Assembly: GCF_000152885.1 (NCBI RefSeq) | Contig: NZ_AAMX01000001.1 | Span: 1 to 64,000, forward strand | Origin: Idiomarina baltica OS145 | GTDB taxonomy: Bacteria; Pseudomonadota; Gammaproteobacteria; Enterobacterales; Alteromonadaceae | Reading direction: 5' to 3' | Length of the DNA: 64,000 nucleotides | In this document: one piece after another, positions 51,030-60,382 of the stretch | Layout: each line of letters starts with the position of its first letter | Position numbering within the stretch: the first letter of the stretch is position 1 | Translations under genes and position numbers: made by a program | The notes under the pieces: generated by a model | Database searches by the model: none | What the model was told of the DNA's origin: nothing | What the model saw: the letters and a program-made list of their open reading frames with translations, nothing else

Positions 51030-52160
51030 GTGAAAATGAAGCCGTTATGGGCACTACCCCTGTTGTATAGTGCATCTGCGCTTTCCCAAGAGCGCAGCCT
51101 CAACCTCACGAAAGGTGTAACAGAAGTCAGTCGGGACGTTTACGACTTGCACATGACGATATTTTATATCTGCTGTGTGATCGGTGTTGTCGTTTTTGGA
51201 CTGATGTTCTATTCAATGATTAGACACCGCAAATCCCGCGGTCGTGAGCCCGCGAAGTTCCATGAGAATGTAAAGGTTGAAATTCTTTGGACGCTGATTC
51301 CGTTCCTTATTTTGGTGGGTATGGCGATACCTGCAACATCGACCTTAATAGCAATGGAAGATACATCAGATGCTGACGTAACTATTCAGGTCACCGGATC
51401 CCAATGGAAATGGCACTACAAATATTTTGATCGCGAAGTAGAATTTTTTAGTCGCTTAGCGACTCAACAACAACAAATAGATAATAAGTTTGATAAGAGT
51501 GAAAACTACCTTAGAGAGGTCGATAACCCACTTGTTTTGCCGACGGGTCAAAAGGTTCGTTTTCTCGTCACTTCTGACGATGTTATCCACAGTTGGTGGG
51601 TACCAGATTTTGCCGTTAAAAAGGATGCCAACCCCGGCTTTATTAACGAAGCCTGGACTCGAATTGATGAACCCGGTATTTATCGCGGTCAGTGTGCCGA
51701 GTTGTGCGGCAAAGACCACGGCTTTATGCCCATCGTTGTAATTGCAAAGACCCCTGAAGACTACGCTAAATGGATCGACGAGACAGAAGCAAAGCAAATT
51801 GCCGAGCAAAAGCGCCAGCAAGAGTTGCTTGATATGGAAATGTCGATGGACGAGTTAATGGCGATGGGTGAAAAAATTTATAACAGTACGTGTGCTGCAT
51901 GCCATCAGCCTAACGGTCAAGGCATTTCAGGCACCTTCCCTGCGCTTGCAGGCAGTCCGATTGCGTCTAAGCCAGAAAATATCGATAAGCACATTGATAT
52001 TGTTTTGCACGGTGTCCAAGGATCAGCGATGCAAGCTTTTGCCCAGCAATTAACAATGCAAGAGCTGGCTTCTGTTATTACTTACGAGCGTAATGCCTGG
52101 GGTAATGATACGGGCGAGATGGTACAAGCCGCCGACATTAACGCAGCAATGAATAAATAA
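51030..52160 (+). CDS. coxB: Cytochrome c oxidase subunit II with fused cytochrome c
   Basis: This subunit accepts electrons through the CuA centre and passes them to subunit I. The 376-residue protein has a signal peptide and two membrane segments (about 42-65 and 87-108). The CuA cupredoxin domain has Cys222 and Cys226 in CAELCGKDHGFM and the first His in HSWWVPDF. A C-terminal cytochrome c domain carries CAACH at 288-292, which makes it a caa3-type enzyme. An insertion of about 40 charged residues (FFSRLATQQQQIDNKF and on) sits within the CuA domain. The start is GTG, with AGGAG 7 bases upstream. Confidence 0.95.
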   Translation: MKMKPLWALPLLYSASALSQERSLNLTKGVTEVSRDVYDLHMTIFYICCVIGVVVFGLMFYSMIRHRKSRGREPAKFHENVKVEILWTLIPFLILVGMAIPATSTLIAMEDTSDADVTIQVTGSQWKWHYKYFDREVEFFSRLATQQQQIDNKFDKSENYLREVDNPLVLPTGQKVRFLVTSDDVIHSWWVPDFAVKKDANPGFINEAWTRIDEPGIYRGQCAELCGKDHGFMPIVVIAKTPEDYAKWIDETEAKQIAEQKRQQELLDMEMSMDELMAMGEKIYNSTCAACHQPNGQGISGTFPALAGSPIASKPENIDKHIDIVLHGVQGSAMQAFAQQLTMQELASVITYERNAWGNDTGEMVQAADINAAMNK

Positions 52161-52170
52161 GGAGACGGTG

Positions 52171-53757
52171 ATGAGCACAGTAGTGGACGATCACAATCAC
52201 GAAGCACACCACGATCATAAGCCGTCTGGCATTACTCGTTGGTTGTTTACCACAAACCACAAAGATATTGGTTCGATGTATTTGTGGTTTAGTTTAATTA
52301 TGTTTTTTGTTGGCGGTGCAATGGCGATGGTCATTCGTGCCGAACTTTTTCAACCGGGTTTACAACTGGTGGAGCCTCAGTTTTTTAACCAGATGACCAC
52401 CGTGCACGGACTCGTTATGATTTTTGGCGCCGTAATGCCGGCCTTTACGGGACTTGCGAACTGGATGGTGCCGATGATGATTGGCGCACCTGATATGGCA
52501 TTGCCGCGCATGAATAACTGGAGCTTTTGGATTCTTCCATTCGCTTTCGTGATTCTTTTGTCATCATTATTCATGGAAGGCGGCGGTCCCGACTTTGGCT
52601 GGACGTTCTACGCGCCGCTCTCAACAACGTACAGTAATGACTCCACAGCGCTGTTCGTATTCGCCGTACACATCATGGGTATTTCATCCATTATGGGCGC
52701 GATCAACGTTATCGTAACCATAATCAACATGCGCGCGCCGGGCATGACTTACATGAAGATGCCTTTATTTGTCTGGACGTGGTTAATTACTGCTTTTTTA
52801 TTGATTGCCGTCATGCCTGTACTTGCAGGCGCTGTGACGATGGTCCTCACCGATAAGTACTTTGGCACCAGCTTTTTTAATGCCGCCGGCGGCGGTGATC
52901 CGGTCATGTTCCAGCATATTTTCTGGTTCTTCGGTCACCCCGAGGTCTACATTATGATATTGCCGTCTTTCGGCATTATTTCAGCGATCATACCGACTTT
53001 CTCAAGGAAAAAATTATTTGGTTATTCCTCGATGGTGTATGCAACCGCCTCGATTGCCATTTTATCGTTTCTGGTCTGGGCACATCATATGTTTACTACA
53101 GGTATGCCCGTTTTCGCCGAGCTCTTTTTCATGTACTGCACGATGCTAATTGCTGTACCGACAGGCGTTAAAGTCTTTAACTGGGTTGCCACGATGTGGC
53201 GAGGCGCGATTTCGTTTGAGGTTCCCATGCTATTCGCACTCGCATTCGTGATTTTGTTCACGATTGGCGGCTTCTCCGGTGTCATGCTTGCGATGACCCC
53301 TGTCGACTTCCAGTATCATGATACTTACTTTGTCGTCGCTCACTTTCATTACGTGTTGGTAACCGGAGCAATCTTCTCTGTCATGGCAGCAAGCTATTAT
53401 TGGCTGCCGAAGTGGACCGGACACATGTACGATACAACATTGGCAAGGCTGCACTTCTGGTGCTCTCTCATCTCGGTTAATGTGTTGTTTTTCCCAATGC
53501 ATTTCGCGGGATTAGCCGGTATGCCTCGTCGTATCCCCGACTACGCGGTGCAGTTCGCAGATATCAACCAAATCACCAGTATCGGCGGCTTCGCCTTTGG
53601 TTTATCACAACTCCTCTTTTTATGGTTGGTGATCAAATGTGCGCGTGGTGGCGAAAAAGCAACAGCCAAGCCATGGGATGGCGCGGAAGGCCTCGAGTGG
53701 ACCGTTCCGTCACCAGCTCCCTATCACACGTTTGAGACACCACCCAAAGTGGAGTGA
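52171..53757 (+). CDS. coxA: Cytochrome c oxidase subunit I
   Basis: This is the catalytic subunit with low-spin heme a and the heme a3-CuB centre, reducing O2 to water and pumping protons. The 528-residue protein has 12 membrane segments. The low-spin heme ligand lies in TTVHGLVMIF, CuB ligands in GHPEVYIMILP and HHMF, and the heme ligands in HDTYFVVAHFHYVL. The ATG at 52171 is 6 bases from GGAG; the GTG 3 bases earlier is too close. It follows coxB by 10 bases. Confidence 0.97.
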   Translation: MSTVVDDHNHEAHHDHKPSGITRWLFTTNHKDIGSMYLWFSLIMFFVGGAMAMVIRAELFQPGLQLVEPQFFNQMTTVHGLVMIFGAVMPAFTGLANWMVPMMIGAPDMALPRMNNWSFWILPFAFVILLSSLFMEGGGPDFGWTFYAPLSTTYSNDSTALFVFAVHIMGISSIMGAINVIVTIINMRAPGMTYMKMPLFVWTWLITAFLLIAVMPVLAGAVTMVLTDKYFGTSFFNAAGGGDPVMFQHIFWFFGHPEVYIMILPSFGIISAIIPTFSRKKLFGYSSMVYATASIAILSFLVWAHHMFTTGMPVFAELFFMYCTMLIAVPTGVKVFNWVATMWRGAISFEVPMLFALAFVILFTIGGFSGVMLAMTPVDFQYHDTYFVVAHFHYVLVTGAIFSVMAASYYWLPKWTGHMYDTTLARLHFWCSLISVNVLFFPMHFAGLAGMPRRIPDYAVQFADINQITSIGGFAFGLSQLLFLWLVIKCARGGEKATAKPWDGAEGLEWTVPSPAPYHTFETPPKVE

Positions 53758-53761
53758 TCTT

Positions 53762-54331
53762 ATGTCTGATAAACGTGCTAACAATAGTAAAATCGTCAAA
53801 CGCCTGCTACTCACCGTAGCAGGCATGTTTGCCTTTGGTTTTGCGCTGGTACCGTTGTATAACGTATTTTGCGAGGTCACCGGGTTTAACGGACGTACCA
53901 ACAACGAACCTGCTGCGGTCAGTCAACATGAGGTCGATAAAAGTCGTACCGTCAGAGTGCAATTTATTACGCGAACAGCACAGGGCATTCCGTGGAAGTT
54001 CGAACCGGAAATTAAAGAGGTGCGCGTTCATCCTGGCGAAGTACGTGTCGTAAACTTTCTTGCCGCGAACCCAACGCCTGATGATATGGTCGCTCAAGCG
54101 ATTCCTTCTATCGCGCCAGCAGAGGCATCACTTTATCTTAATAAAGTCGAATGTTTTTGTTTCAATCAGCAACCGCTGGCCGCCGGCAACGATGCCAAAA
54201 TGCCAATGCAGTTTTATATTGACCCTGACATTCCAGCCCATATCACCACCTTCACCCTGTCATACACGCTGTATGATATGACAGCCAACGCGACGCCAGA
54301 AGCTCTGGCTTTGCTTGAGTCAACAGAATAA
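53762..54331 (+). CDS. ctaG: Cytochrome c oxidase assembly protein CtaG
   Basis: This protein delivers copper to the CuB site of subunit I (Cox11 family). The 189-residue protein has an N-terminal membrane anchor (about 16-36) and a periplasmic Ig-like domain. The copper-binding NKVECFCFNQQPL segment contains a Cys-Phe-Cys pair. The frame is open from 53639 inside coxA, but ATG 53762 with GGAG 7 bases upstream is clearly the start. It lies 4 bases after coxA. Confidence 0.96.
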   Translation: MSDKRANNSKIVKRLLLTVAGMFAFGFALVPLYNVFCEVTGFNGRTNNEPAAVSQHEVDKSRTVRVQFITRTAQGIPWKFEPEIKEVRVHPGEVRVVNFLAANPTPDDMVAQAIPSIAPAEASLYLNKVECFCFNQQPLAAGNDAKMPMQFYIDPDIPAHITTFTLSYTLYDMTANATPEALALLESTE

Positions 54332-54344
54332 GGAATACGTCGTT

Positions 54345-55223
54345 ATGGCAGAACAACAACAAAGTTATTATGTACCACCGTCAAGCATTTGGCCCATCGT
54401 GGGAGCGCTTGGCTTAGGATTAATTGCATGGGGCGCCGCCCATACCGTTATTGAAGCAACCAGCGATACGCAAGGTTGGGGGTCGCACGTTCTTTTCGCC
54501 GGATTTGGTGTCATTGCGGTGATGCTGTTCGGTTGGTTCCGCGATCAGATCAATGAAACAATGAGCGGACTTCATAGCGATCAACTCGACACCTCTTATA
54601 AGCAAGGTATGAGTTGGTTCATCTTCTCTGAGGTGATGTTTTTTGGTGCCTTTTTTGGCGCGCTTTTCTACGCGCGAATGATTGCGGTGCCTTGGTTAGA
54701 TGGCGCCAGCAATAACGTCATGACAGGTGAAGTTTTATGGCCTCAGTTCGTTGCTCAATGGCCTCTCGTTGAAACACCGGGTGGAACCAAAACACAAGCG
54801 ATGGGCTGGTACGGATTACCATTGATTAATACCGTCATCTTGATCACCAGTTCGATAACCTGCCATTTTGCCCACGTGGGCCTGGAGAAAAACAAACGGA
54901 CCCAACTCACTGCAATGCTTGGCCTAACAATAGTGCTCGGCATGATATTTCTCTATTTGCAAGGCACTGAGTATGTGCATGCTTACGAGGAGTTGGGACT
55001 CACCTTACAATCTGGCGTGTACGGAAACACCTTTTATCTGCTAACAGGCTTCCATGGCATGCATGTCACGCTAGGCACACTGATGTTGATCATTATGTTT
55101 TTACGCGTGCTTAAAGGACACTTCACGCCACAAAAGCATTTCGCCTTTCAGGCAACCAGTTGGTACTGGCACTTCGTTGACGTGGTGTGGATTTGCCTAT
55201 TTGTGATTGTGTATGTGCTTTAA
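54345..55223 (+). CDS. coxC: Cytochrome c oxidase subunit III
   Basis: Subunit III stabilises the catalytic core and binds lipids; it has no redox centre. The 292-residue protein has about seven membrane segments, with the conserved Glu in FSEVMFFGAFFGALFYAR and the C-terminal WYWHFVDVVWICLFVIVY. The frame opens at 54315 with a TTG, but ATG 54345 with AAGGA upstream avoids overlapping ctaG. Its stop lies 3 bases from the stop of the convergent DUF2909 gene. Confidence 0.96.
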   Translation: MAEQQQSYYVPPSSIWPIVGALGLGLIAWGAAHTVIEATSDTQGWGSHVLFAGFGVIAVMLFGWFRDQINETMSGLHSDQLDTSYKQGMSWFIFSEVMFFGAFFGALFYARMIAVPWLDGASNNVMTGEVLWPQFVAQWPLVETPGGTKTQAMGWYGLPLINTVILITSSITCHFAHVGLEKNKRTQLTAMLGLTIVLGMIFLYLQGTEYVHAYEELGLTLQSGVYGNTFYLLTGFHGMHVTLGTLMLIIMFLRVLKGHFTPQKHFAFQATSWYWHFVDVVWICLFVIVYVL

Positions 55224-55226
55224 GGC

Positions 55227-55442
55227 TTAATAGGGCCTTGGATGAAACGGTAAAAAGCCTGCATACGCCGCGATCACCATGAGCAGTAAAACGATCGCGG
55301 CGATACCCACCCGACGTCCTAAATAACGCGACATCGGCGGTTTTTCTGGGTCATTGCTCAACATCACGAACAGAGCGCGAAATAAATTAAAAATCATATA
55401 AAGAAGAAGCGCGACAATAATGAGTTTGAAAAGAAGTAACAT
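55227..55442 (-). CDS. DUF2909 twin-transmembrane protein
   Basis: This small 71-residue membrane protein of unknown function (DUF2909-like) has two membrane segments (about 1-24 and 46-64) around the loop SNDPEKPPMSRYLGRRVG. The frame extends to 55499, but ATG 55442 is preceded at 6 bases by AAGGGG, so I chose it. It lies inside the oxidase cluster but on the opposite strand, between coxC and the SURF1 gene. Its first 23 bases overlap the start of the divergent SURF1 gene. The location suggests a role with the oxidase. Confidence 0.85.
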   Translation of the reverse strand: MLLLFKLIIVALLLYMIFNLFRALFVMLSNDPEKPPMSRYLGRRVGIAAIVLLLMVIAAYAGFLPFHPRPY

Positions 55443-56166
55443 AAAAATCCCCTTAGTAGCGTCAATAGTTACTGTGATTGCTATTGCCATTTTGGTCAAG
55501 TTGGGATTCTGGCAACTCGATCGCGCTCAACAGAAACAACAGCTGTTCACCGATTTTGCGCAGGCACAAAATCAGCAGGCTCGCCCACTGACAGACAGAC
55601 TATCGGATCGCAACTCCCTAAACCGCTTCGAGTTAATTAGCGTTACAGGCCAAATCGATACTAAACGCTACTTTTTGCTCGATAATCAAATGGTTGAAGG
55701 GCAACCTGGTTATCACGTCATTGCTTTACTCAAAAGCACTCAATTAAGCGAGCTGTTACCTGTTAACTTAGGTTGGATAGCGGCGCCACGGTCCCGCTCA
55801 GAAATTCCAACCGTCGAGTTACCGCAACAGGAATTAACAATAGAAGGTTTAGTTCGCATCCCTCAGGCGAATCAATTTATTTCTCAAGTATTTGAGGAGC
55901 AACACACGAAATGGCCAAAACGCGTCCAAGAGTTTATCCCGCAAACCATTAGTGAGCACACGGGGATAGCGCTAAAACCTTATGAGCTATTGTTGGTTTC
56001 GCCACAACTGAAAGGTTTTCGGCAACAGTGGGAGCCTCAAGTCATGGCACCGGAAAAACATCAGGCTTACGCGGTACAATGGTTTTCACTCGCTATTGCC
56101 TGCTTAGTGGTATACCTTGTAGTGCTATACAAATTAAATAAATCAAAACAAGAGGAGACACCATGA
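55420..56166 (+). CDS. SURF1 family oxidase assembly protein
   Basis: This SURF1/Shy1 homologue helps place heme a into cytochrome oxidase subunit I. The 248-residue protein has membrane segments at about 11-28 and 216-235, flanking a periplasmic domain. The signatures LGFWQLDRAQQKQ, YFLLDNQMVEGQPGYHVIALL and LPVNLGWIAAPRSR are present. The ribosome binding site is weak. Its 5' end overlaps the divergent DUF2909 gene by 23 bases, and its stop overlaps the next gene by 4 (ATGA). Confidence 0.94.
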   Translation: MSLKRSNIKIPLVASIVTVIAIAILVKLGFWQLDRAQQKQQLFTDFAQAQNQQARPLTDRLSDRNSLNRFELISVTGQIDTKRYFLLDNQMVEGQPGYHVIALLKSTQLSELLPVNLGWIAAPRSRSEIPTVELPQQELTIEGLVRIPQANQFISQVFEEQHTKWPKRVQEFIPQTISEHTGIALKPYELLLVSPQLKGFRQQWEPQVMAPEKHQAYAVQWFSLAIACLVVYLVVLYKLNKSKQEETP

Positions 56167-56705
56167 GCTCCCTCACACGCTCACAACGCACGTTGCTCAT
56201 TGTTATTGCAGTATTCGCTCTGCCCGTCATAGGCGCATGGCTGACCCTTAAAACACACTGGTATCAGCCCGCTACCAATAAAGGCGTGTTGCTTGAGCAA
56301 CCGCTCACGTTATCGCAACTCGAAGTGTTACCGGAAGGTTGGCGCGTCGCTTATCGAATGCCGGACGAGTGCAGTCAGCAATGTAAGAATACATTATATG
56401 TGCTGGGTCAACTCGATGTGGCTTTGGGAAAAGATAGCGACCGCGTGACCCCCGTCGTGCTATCACCACACACGGTGTCCAAACAACGCGAGTTGCCTCA
56501 TTGGCAGGATATTGTAGCCATACAGTCACCCGAGATCATAAACGCCGTTAAGGTCATTCCGTCAGATCATGTATTTATCATCGATCCACAAGGCCACGTC
56601 ATGCTGCACTACCCCACTTATGCCGATCATGAAACGATGGTTTTAGAAGGCAAGAACATCTTGGCTGACCTTCGCAAAATGTTAAAGCTTTCTCGGATTG
56701 GGTAG
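56163..56705 (+). CDS. SCO-like thioredoxin-fold membrane protein
   Basis: This 180-residue protein has an N-terminal membrane anchor (about 10-29) and a periplasmic domain. I do not recognise a named family by sequence, but a gene in this position occurs in Pseudomonas oxidase clusters. It keeps the pattern of SCO copper chaperones: CxxxC at Cys70-Cys74 (in DECSQQC) and a His at 136 just before VFIIDPQG, matching the HSAAIILVNPNG segment of the real SCO protein downstream. A copper or thiol role in CuA assembly is an inference. It is coupled to SURF1 by a 4-base overlap, with GAGGAG upstream. Confidence 0.85.
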   Translation: MSSLTRSQRTLLIVIAVFALPVIGAWLTLKTHWYQPATNKGVLLEQPLTLSQLEVLPEGWRVAYRMPDECSQQCKNTLYVLGQLDVALGKDSDRVTPVVLSPHTVSKQRELPHWQDIVAIQSPEIINAVKVIPSDHVFIIDPQGHVMLHYPTYADHETMVLEGKNILADLRKMLKLSRIG

Positions 56706-56714
56706 GATTGACTC

Positions 56715-57707
56715 ATGCGTACACTCGTTAAAATCAGTTTGCTTTTAGCATTTTGTGTAATTGTTCTCGGTGCTTATACCCGACTTACCGAGGCGGGTTT
56801 GGGGTGTCCTGACTGGCCTGGCTGCTATGGGTTTATGAGTGTTCCTACTCAAGAGCATCATGTTGCTGAAGCACAAATGCGTTTCCCTGATGCGCCGCTT
56901 GAACACCATAAAGCATGGAATGAAATGATTCATCGCTACTTTGCTGGCACGTTAGGTCTTTTAATTCTAGTCATCGCTGTCGGCTCAGTATTAAAGAGGC
57001 GTTCTACGTTCGACTCAAAGTCAACGCCTAAGAAGTTACCTTTGTTTATTTTGCTATTAGTCATATTCCAGGCAACGCTTGGCATGCTCACTGTCACAAT
57101 GAACCTGCAGCCACTCATTGTCATGGGACACTTGCTCGGTGGCTTTAGCGTACTGTCGCTGTTATTTCTGCTATCACTGCGTTTAGAACCCTACCGATTG
57201 GGAGGAGGCGACCCGGAGCTACGCAAATATCGTGGACTGGCACTATTTGCGTTGTTAGTCGTTATCGGACAAATAGCGCTTGGTGGGTGGGTTGCCGCAA
57301 ACTATGCGGCAGTCGCCTGTACCGAGCTACCCGTTTGTGAGGGTAATTGGACTTCTCAGCTCGATTTTGCGGGCGCGTTCAGTGTACCTGAGGCAACGAG
57401 TTATCAATTTGGCGCCCATGATTACGACGACCGAATGACGATGCACATCATGCATCGTTTTGGTGCGATCTTTACTACACTGGTATTAGCTTGGCTATTA
57501 TTTAAATGTTGGCGCAAAGCTCAGTCTGGCTTTTTTAGACGCTCATTAGCTTGGGTAGCCTTATTACTCACAGTCCAGATCAGCCTTGGCCTTAGCAATG
57601 TAATTTACAGCCTTCCTTTACCGGTCGCTGTCGCACACAACGCTGTGGGTGCGCTACTACTGCTGTCACTCGTTGCACTCAATTATAATCTTTCACGCAA
57701 AGCGTAA
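56715..57707 (+). CDS. ctaA: Heme A synthase CtaA
   Basis: CtaA (COX15) oxidises the C8 methyl of heme O to the formyl group of heme A. The 330-residue protein has eight membrane segments in two four-helix halves. Heme-binding His occur in EMIHRYFAGT, VMGHLLGG, HIMHRFGA and VAHNAVGAL. Two Cys pairs lie in extracytoplasmic loops, including GCPDWPGC near the N terminus and CTELPVC later. It is followed by ctaB after 9 bases. Confidence 0.95.
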   Translation: MRTLVKISLLLAFCVIVLGAYTRLTEAGLGCPDWPGCYGFMSVPTQEHHVAEAQMRFPDAPLEHHKAWNEMIHRYFAGTLGLLILVIAVGSVLKRRSTFDSKSTPKKLPLFILLLVIFQATLGMLTVTMNLQPLIVMGHLLGGFSVLSLLFLLSLRLEPYRLGGGDPELRKYRGLALFALLVVIGQIALGGWVAANYAAVACTELPVCEGNWTSQLDFAGAFSVPEATSYQFGAHDYDDRMTMHIMHRFGAIFTTLVLAWLLFKCWRKAQSGFFRRSLAWVALLLTVQISLGLSNVIYSLPLPVAVAHNAVGALLLLSLVALNYNLSRKA

Positions 57708-57716
57708 GAGGTGTTT

Positions 57717-58613
57717 ATGCAAACCATAACAAGCCATAAAAAGCTCGAACACCCCATCATCAAATGGCGCGAATATCTAGAGCTCACAAAGCCACGGGTC
57801 GTCGCCATGCTACTTCTGACGGCGGTGGTCGGCATGTGTTTGTCGACGCAGAACGCGTTGCCCGTTTGGACTCTGATTCCGGCCCTCGCGGGTATTGGTC
57901 TAATGTCTGCCGCCGCAGCGGCGATTAATCACTTAGTCGACCGCCATATTGATGCCAAGATGGCGCGAACCTTACGTCGTCCGCTACCACAAGGAAGTCT
58001 CTCACCAACGCGTGTATTGACCTTTGCTACGATCCTGGGGCTCGTAGGTTTTGTCATGTTATACGCGTGGGTAAACCCACTAACAGCTTGGTTAACCTTT
58101 GCCAGTATGGTGGGCTATGCAGTGGTCTACACCATGTTTTTAAAGCGCGCCACGCCACAGAATATTGTGATTGGTGGTTTGGCAGGTGCAGCGCCACCGC
58201 TGTTAGGTTGGACAGCCATGACCAATGAGATCCACGGTTTTGCGATTCTTTTAGTCATGATCGTGTTTACCTGGACACCGCCCCATTTCTGGGCACTCGC
58301 CGTGCATCGAGAAAAGGACTATGCGCGAGCTAAAGTCCCAATGCTACCGGTCACCCATGGCGTCGAATTTACCAAGACTTGCATCTTTCTATACACTATT
58401 TTGCTATCGGTGGTATGTCTTCTGCCTTATCTCGTTGGTATGTCAGGCGTGCTTTATCTGATTGGATCAACCGCTTTAAACATGATCTTCTTGGGGTATG
58501 CATGGAAGCTTAAATATGCACCGGAAAAAAATACGGCATATAGCATGTTCACCTTCTCCATTTGGCATCTGATGTTAATGTTCGTCATTCTCTTAGTTGA
58601 TCATTATTTGTAA
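57717..58613 (+). CDS. ctaB: Protoheme IX farnesyltransferase CtaB/CyoE
   Basis: CtaB attaches a farnesyl chain to protoheme to make heme O, the substrate for CtaA. The 298-residue UbiA-superfamily protein has about nine membrane segments. The first Asp motif region reads [16 protein letters not shown], and the second lies around [20 protein letters not shown] at 57711 also opens the frame, but ATG 57717 is 5 bases from AGAGG and is preferred. Confidence 0.96.
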   Translation: MQTITSHKKLEHPIIKWREYLELTKPRVVAMLLLTAVVGMCLSTQNALPVWTLIPALAGIGLMSAAAAAINHLVDRHIDAKMARTLRRPLPQGSLSPTRVLTFATILGLVGFVMLYAWVNPLTAWLTFASMVGYAVVYTMFLKRATPQNIVIGGLAGAAPPLLGWTAMTNEIHGFAILLVMIVFTWTPPHFWALAVHREKDYARAKVPMLPVTHGVEFTKTCIFLYTILLSVVCLLPYLVGMSGVLYLIGSTALNMIFLGYAWKLKYAPEKNTAYSMFTFSIWHLMLMFVILLVDHYL

Positions 58614-58622
58614 GGACATACC

Positions 58623-59243
58623 ATGCAATCGCGTTGGCTTATAATTATCGGTGGAATATTGGCAGCCGCTGCCGGGGCTTTGGCTTTTATCACAATGCCG
58701 CAAGAAAAGCCGGAAGCCTTGGTATATGATCCACCAAGGGCACTTGCTCCTTTTAAGATTGAGTCCACGGCTACTGGTGGAACCGTTGATAACGAAGCGT
58801 TAAAGGGTCAGTGGACATTACTTTTTACGGGCTACACCTATTGTCCGGATATTTGCCCGACCACGCTTTCTTCTCTAAAAACAATTCTGCCCCAGTTGCA
58901 AGCTCATGCTGATGTCCCGGTCAAAGTTTGGATGATCTCCGTCGACCCTCAGCGAGATTCACTGGCGCGCTTAACGGAGTACACGGGTTACTTCGGTAGA
59001 CATTTCGTTGGGGTGCGCGCTGAGCACCCACAACTGTTCCCATTTGTCAGAGATTTAGGGTTAATGTATTCAGTTCCTGAAGAAGGGGAAACAAATTATT
59101 TGGTCAATCACAGTGCAGCGATTATTTTGGTGAATCCTAACGGGAGGCGGCTCGCTATCTTTAATGCGACTCACGAGCCGGGCGCTATTCCAACAGTCGA
59201 TATGGAACAGCTAGTACGCGATTTTGCTATATTAGCGGGCTAG
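58623..59243 (+). CDS. sco: SCO1/SenC copper chaperone
   Basis: This protein matures the CuA centre of subunit II. The 206-residue thioredoxin-fold protein has an N-terminal anchor (about 5-25), the copper-binding Cys74 and Cys78 in YCPDICPTT, and the third ligand His163 in VNHSAAIILV. AAGGA lies upstream of the ATG. It ends the oxidase cluster; its stop shares CTAG with the convergent deacetylase gene. Confidence 0.95.
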   Translation: MQSRWLIIIGGILAAAAGALAFITMPQEKPEALVYDPPRALAPFKIESTATGGTVDNEALKGQWTLLFTGYTYCPDICPTTLSSLKTILPQLQAHADVPVKVWMISVDPQRDSLARLTEYTGYFGRHFVGVRAEHPQLFPFVRDLGLMYSVPEEGETNYLVNHSAAIILVNPNGRRLAIFNATHEPGAIPTVDMEQLVRDFAILAG

Positions 59244-60310
59244 TCGGGCCAGTTACCCTGACTATCGGGACGAATGAGCGCCACCGAGAACCAATGATAA
59301 CCACCACTGGTACTCGGAGCTGTGCAATTGATACGAGAGCGTCCCATAGGGATGTCGTTCTTAGGTGTCACGCTAAATTGCATTTCAGAGTCCCAATGCG
59401 GCTCAAGCACATCACTTCCTGCAAAACAGCGCAATGCATTGGTGTTCATTCCCTCTTTCTTACTAAGTTCGACGGTCACAGTCGGGCGTGTTTCGGAATG
59501 TGAAACTAACGGATCTGCTGGCGTATAATGAGTTACAGGCATAGGTAAACTATTCAGTTTGACCGCCAACGTCTCTAAGTTAGCGTAGCGTCCTGATGCT
59601 GGAAAACGTGGGATCGCTGTGGTCGGACTCCATTGACTCCAAGCACCTGAATGCTGAGCAAACCCTTTAAAGCCCCAGTCTTTTAGTAGCTTCTCAAGCG
59701 CCGGCGAATATTCGCCGTAAGGATAGGCAAAGTACTTAGGTTGTTCACCTAACTGAGTATCAATCGCTTGTTGCGCTGAAACAACATCCTGTTTCATTCG
59801 AGCCTGCCATTGCGCCTCTGATTCATTGTCTTTGCGACGAATTAAGTGAGCATGAGTCTGTCCATGGTTCACTATGGTCGCGCCTTCTGCATCAATTGTT
59901 TTCAACTCCTGCCAACTCATATAGGCCGATGGATGCGCTTCAAGTAAATCAGGATTAACGAAAACAGCGTACGGATAATTATACTCTGTAAGTATCGGAT
60001 GAGCGTTTTCAAACACATTGTCGTAACCATCATCAAAAGTAATAACGACGGTCTTGGCCGGGATACTTGCCCCCTCGTCTACCCATGTTGCGGCTTGCTC
60101 GATATCAACAACATTAAAGTTATTGTCTTTCAAGTACTTTAAATGTTGCTCGAACTGTTCTGGTGTAATCGAGGTCACCGCTGGGGTGCTATCAGAGACA
60201 TGATGATACTGAAGAATATGTACCCCCGGATAATAATCATTAGATGCCATGGCATCCACTGTAAAACTAGAGAGTGCGATAAGAGCCAATAAACCTGTGA
60301 TTAATTTCAT
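59240..60310 (-). CDS. Polysaccharide deacetylase family protein
   Basis: This is a predicted secreted NodB-type carbohydrate esterase, removing acetyl groups from a surface or cell-wall polysaccharide. The 356-residue protein has a signal peptide (about 1-22). The catalytic TFDDGYD motif is at 91-97, and zinc ligands His149 and His153 lie in NHGQTH. FAYPYGEYS is the third motif. A C-terminal region of about 120 residues (240-356) with two Cys forms an extra domain I cannot name. The substrate is unknown. Confidence 0.9.
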   Translation of the reverse strand: MKLITGLLALIALSSFTVDAMASNDYYPGVHILQYHHVSDSTPAVTSITPEQFEQHLKYLKDNNFNVVDIEQAATWVDEGASIPAKTVVITFDDGYDNVFENAHPILTEYNYPYAVFVNPDLLEAHPSAYMSWQELKTIDAEGATIVNHGQTHAHLIRRKDNESEAQWQARMKQDVVSAQQAIDTQLGEQPKYFAYPYGEYSPALEKLLKDWGFKGFAQHSGAWSQWSPTTAIPRFPASGRYANLETLAVKLNSLPMPVTHYTPADPLVSHSETRPTVTVELSKKEGMNTNALRCFAGSDVLEPHWDSEMQFSVTPKNDIPMGRSRINCTAPSTSGGYHWFSVALIRPDSQGNWPD

Positions 60311-60382
60311 CAGACTATCCAGAAAGTTGCTGGTGAATGTTACATTAATGCCAGTCTACATGATTTAGTTGGAATTCGCTTA

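Noticed and set aside
53639-53761. N-terminal extension of ctaG inside coxA
   Set aside because: The extension is a shadow of the coxA 3' end; ATG 53762 has a proper ribosome binding site and matches the CtaG family start.
60311-60382. Possible SOS box upstream of the DinF-like MATE gene
   Set aside because: I looked for CTGT-N8-ACAG on both strands and found none.
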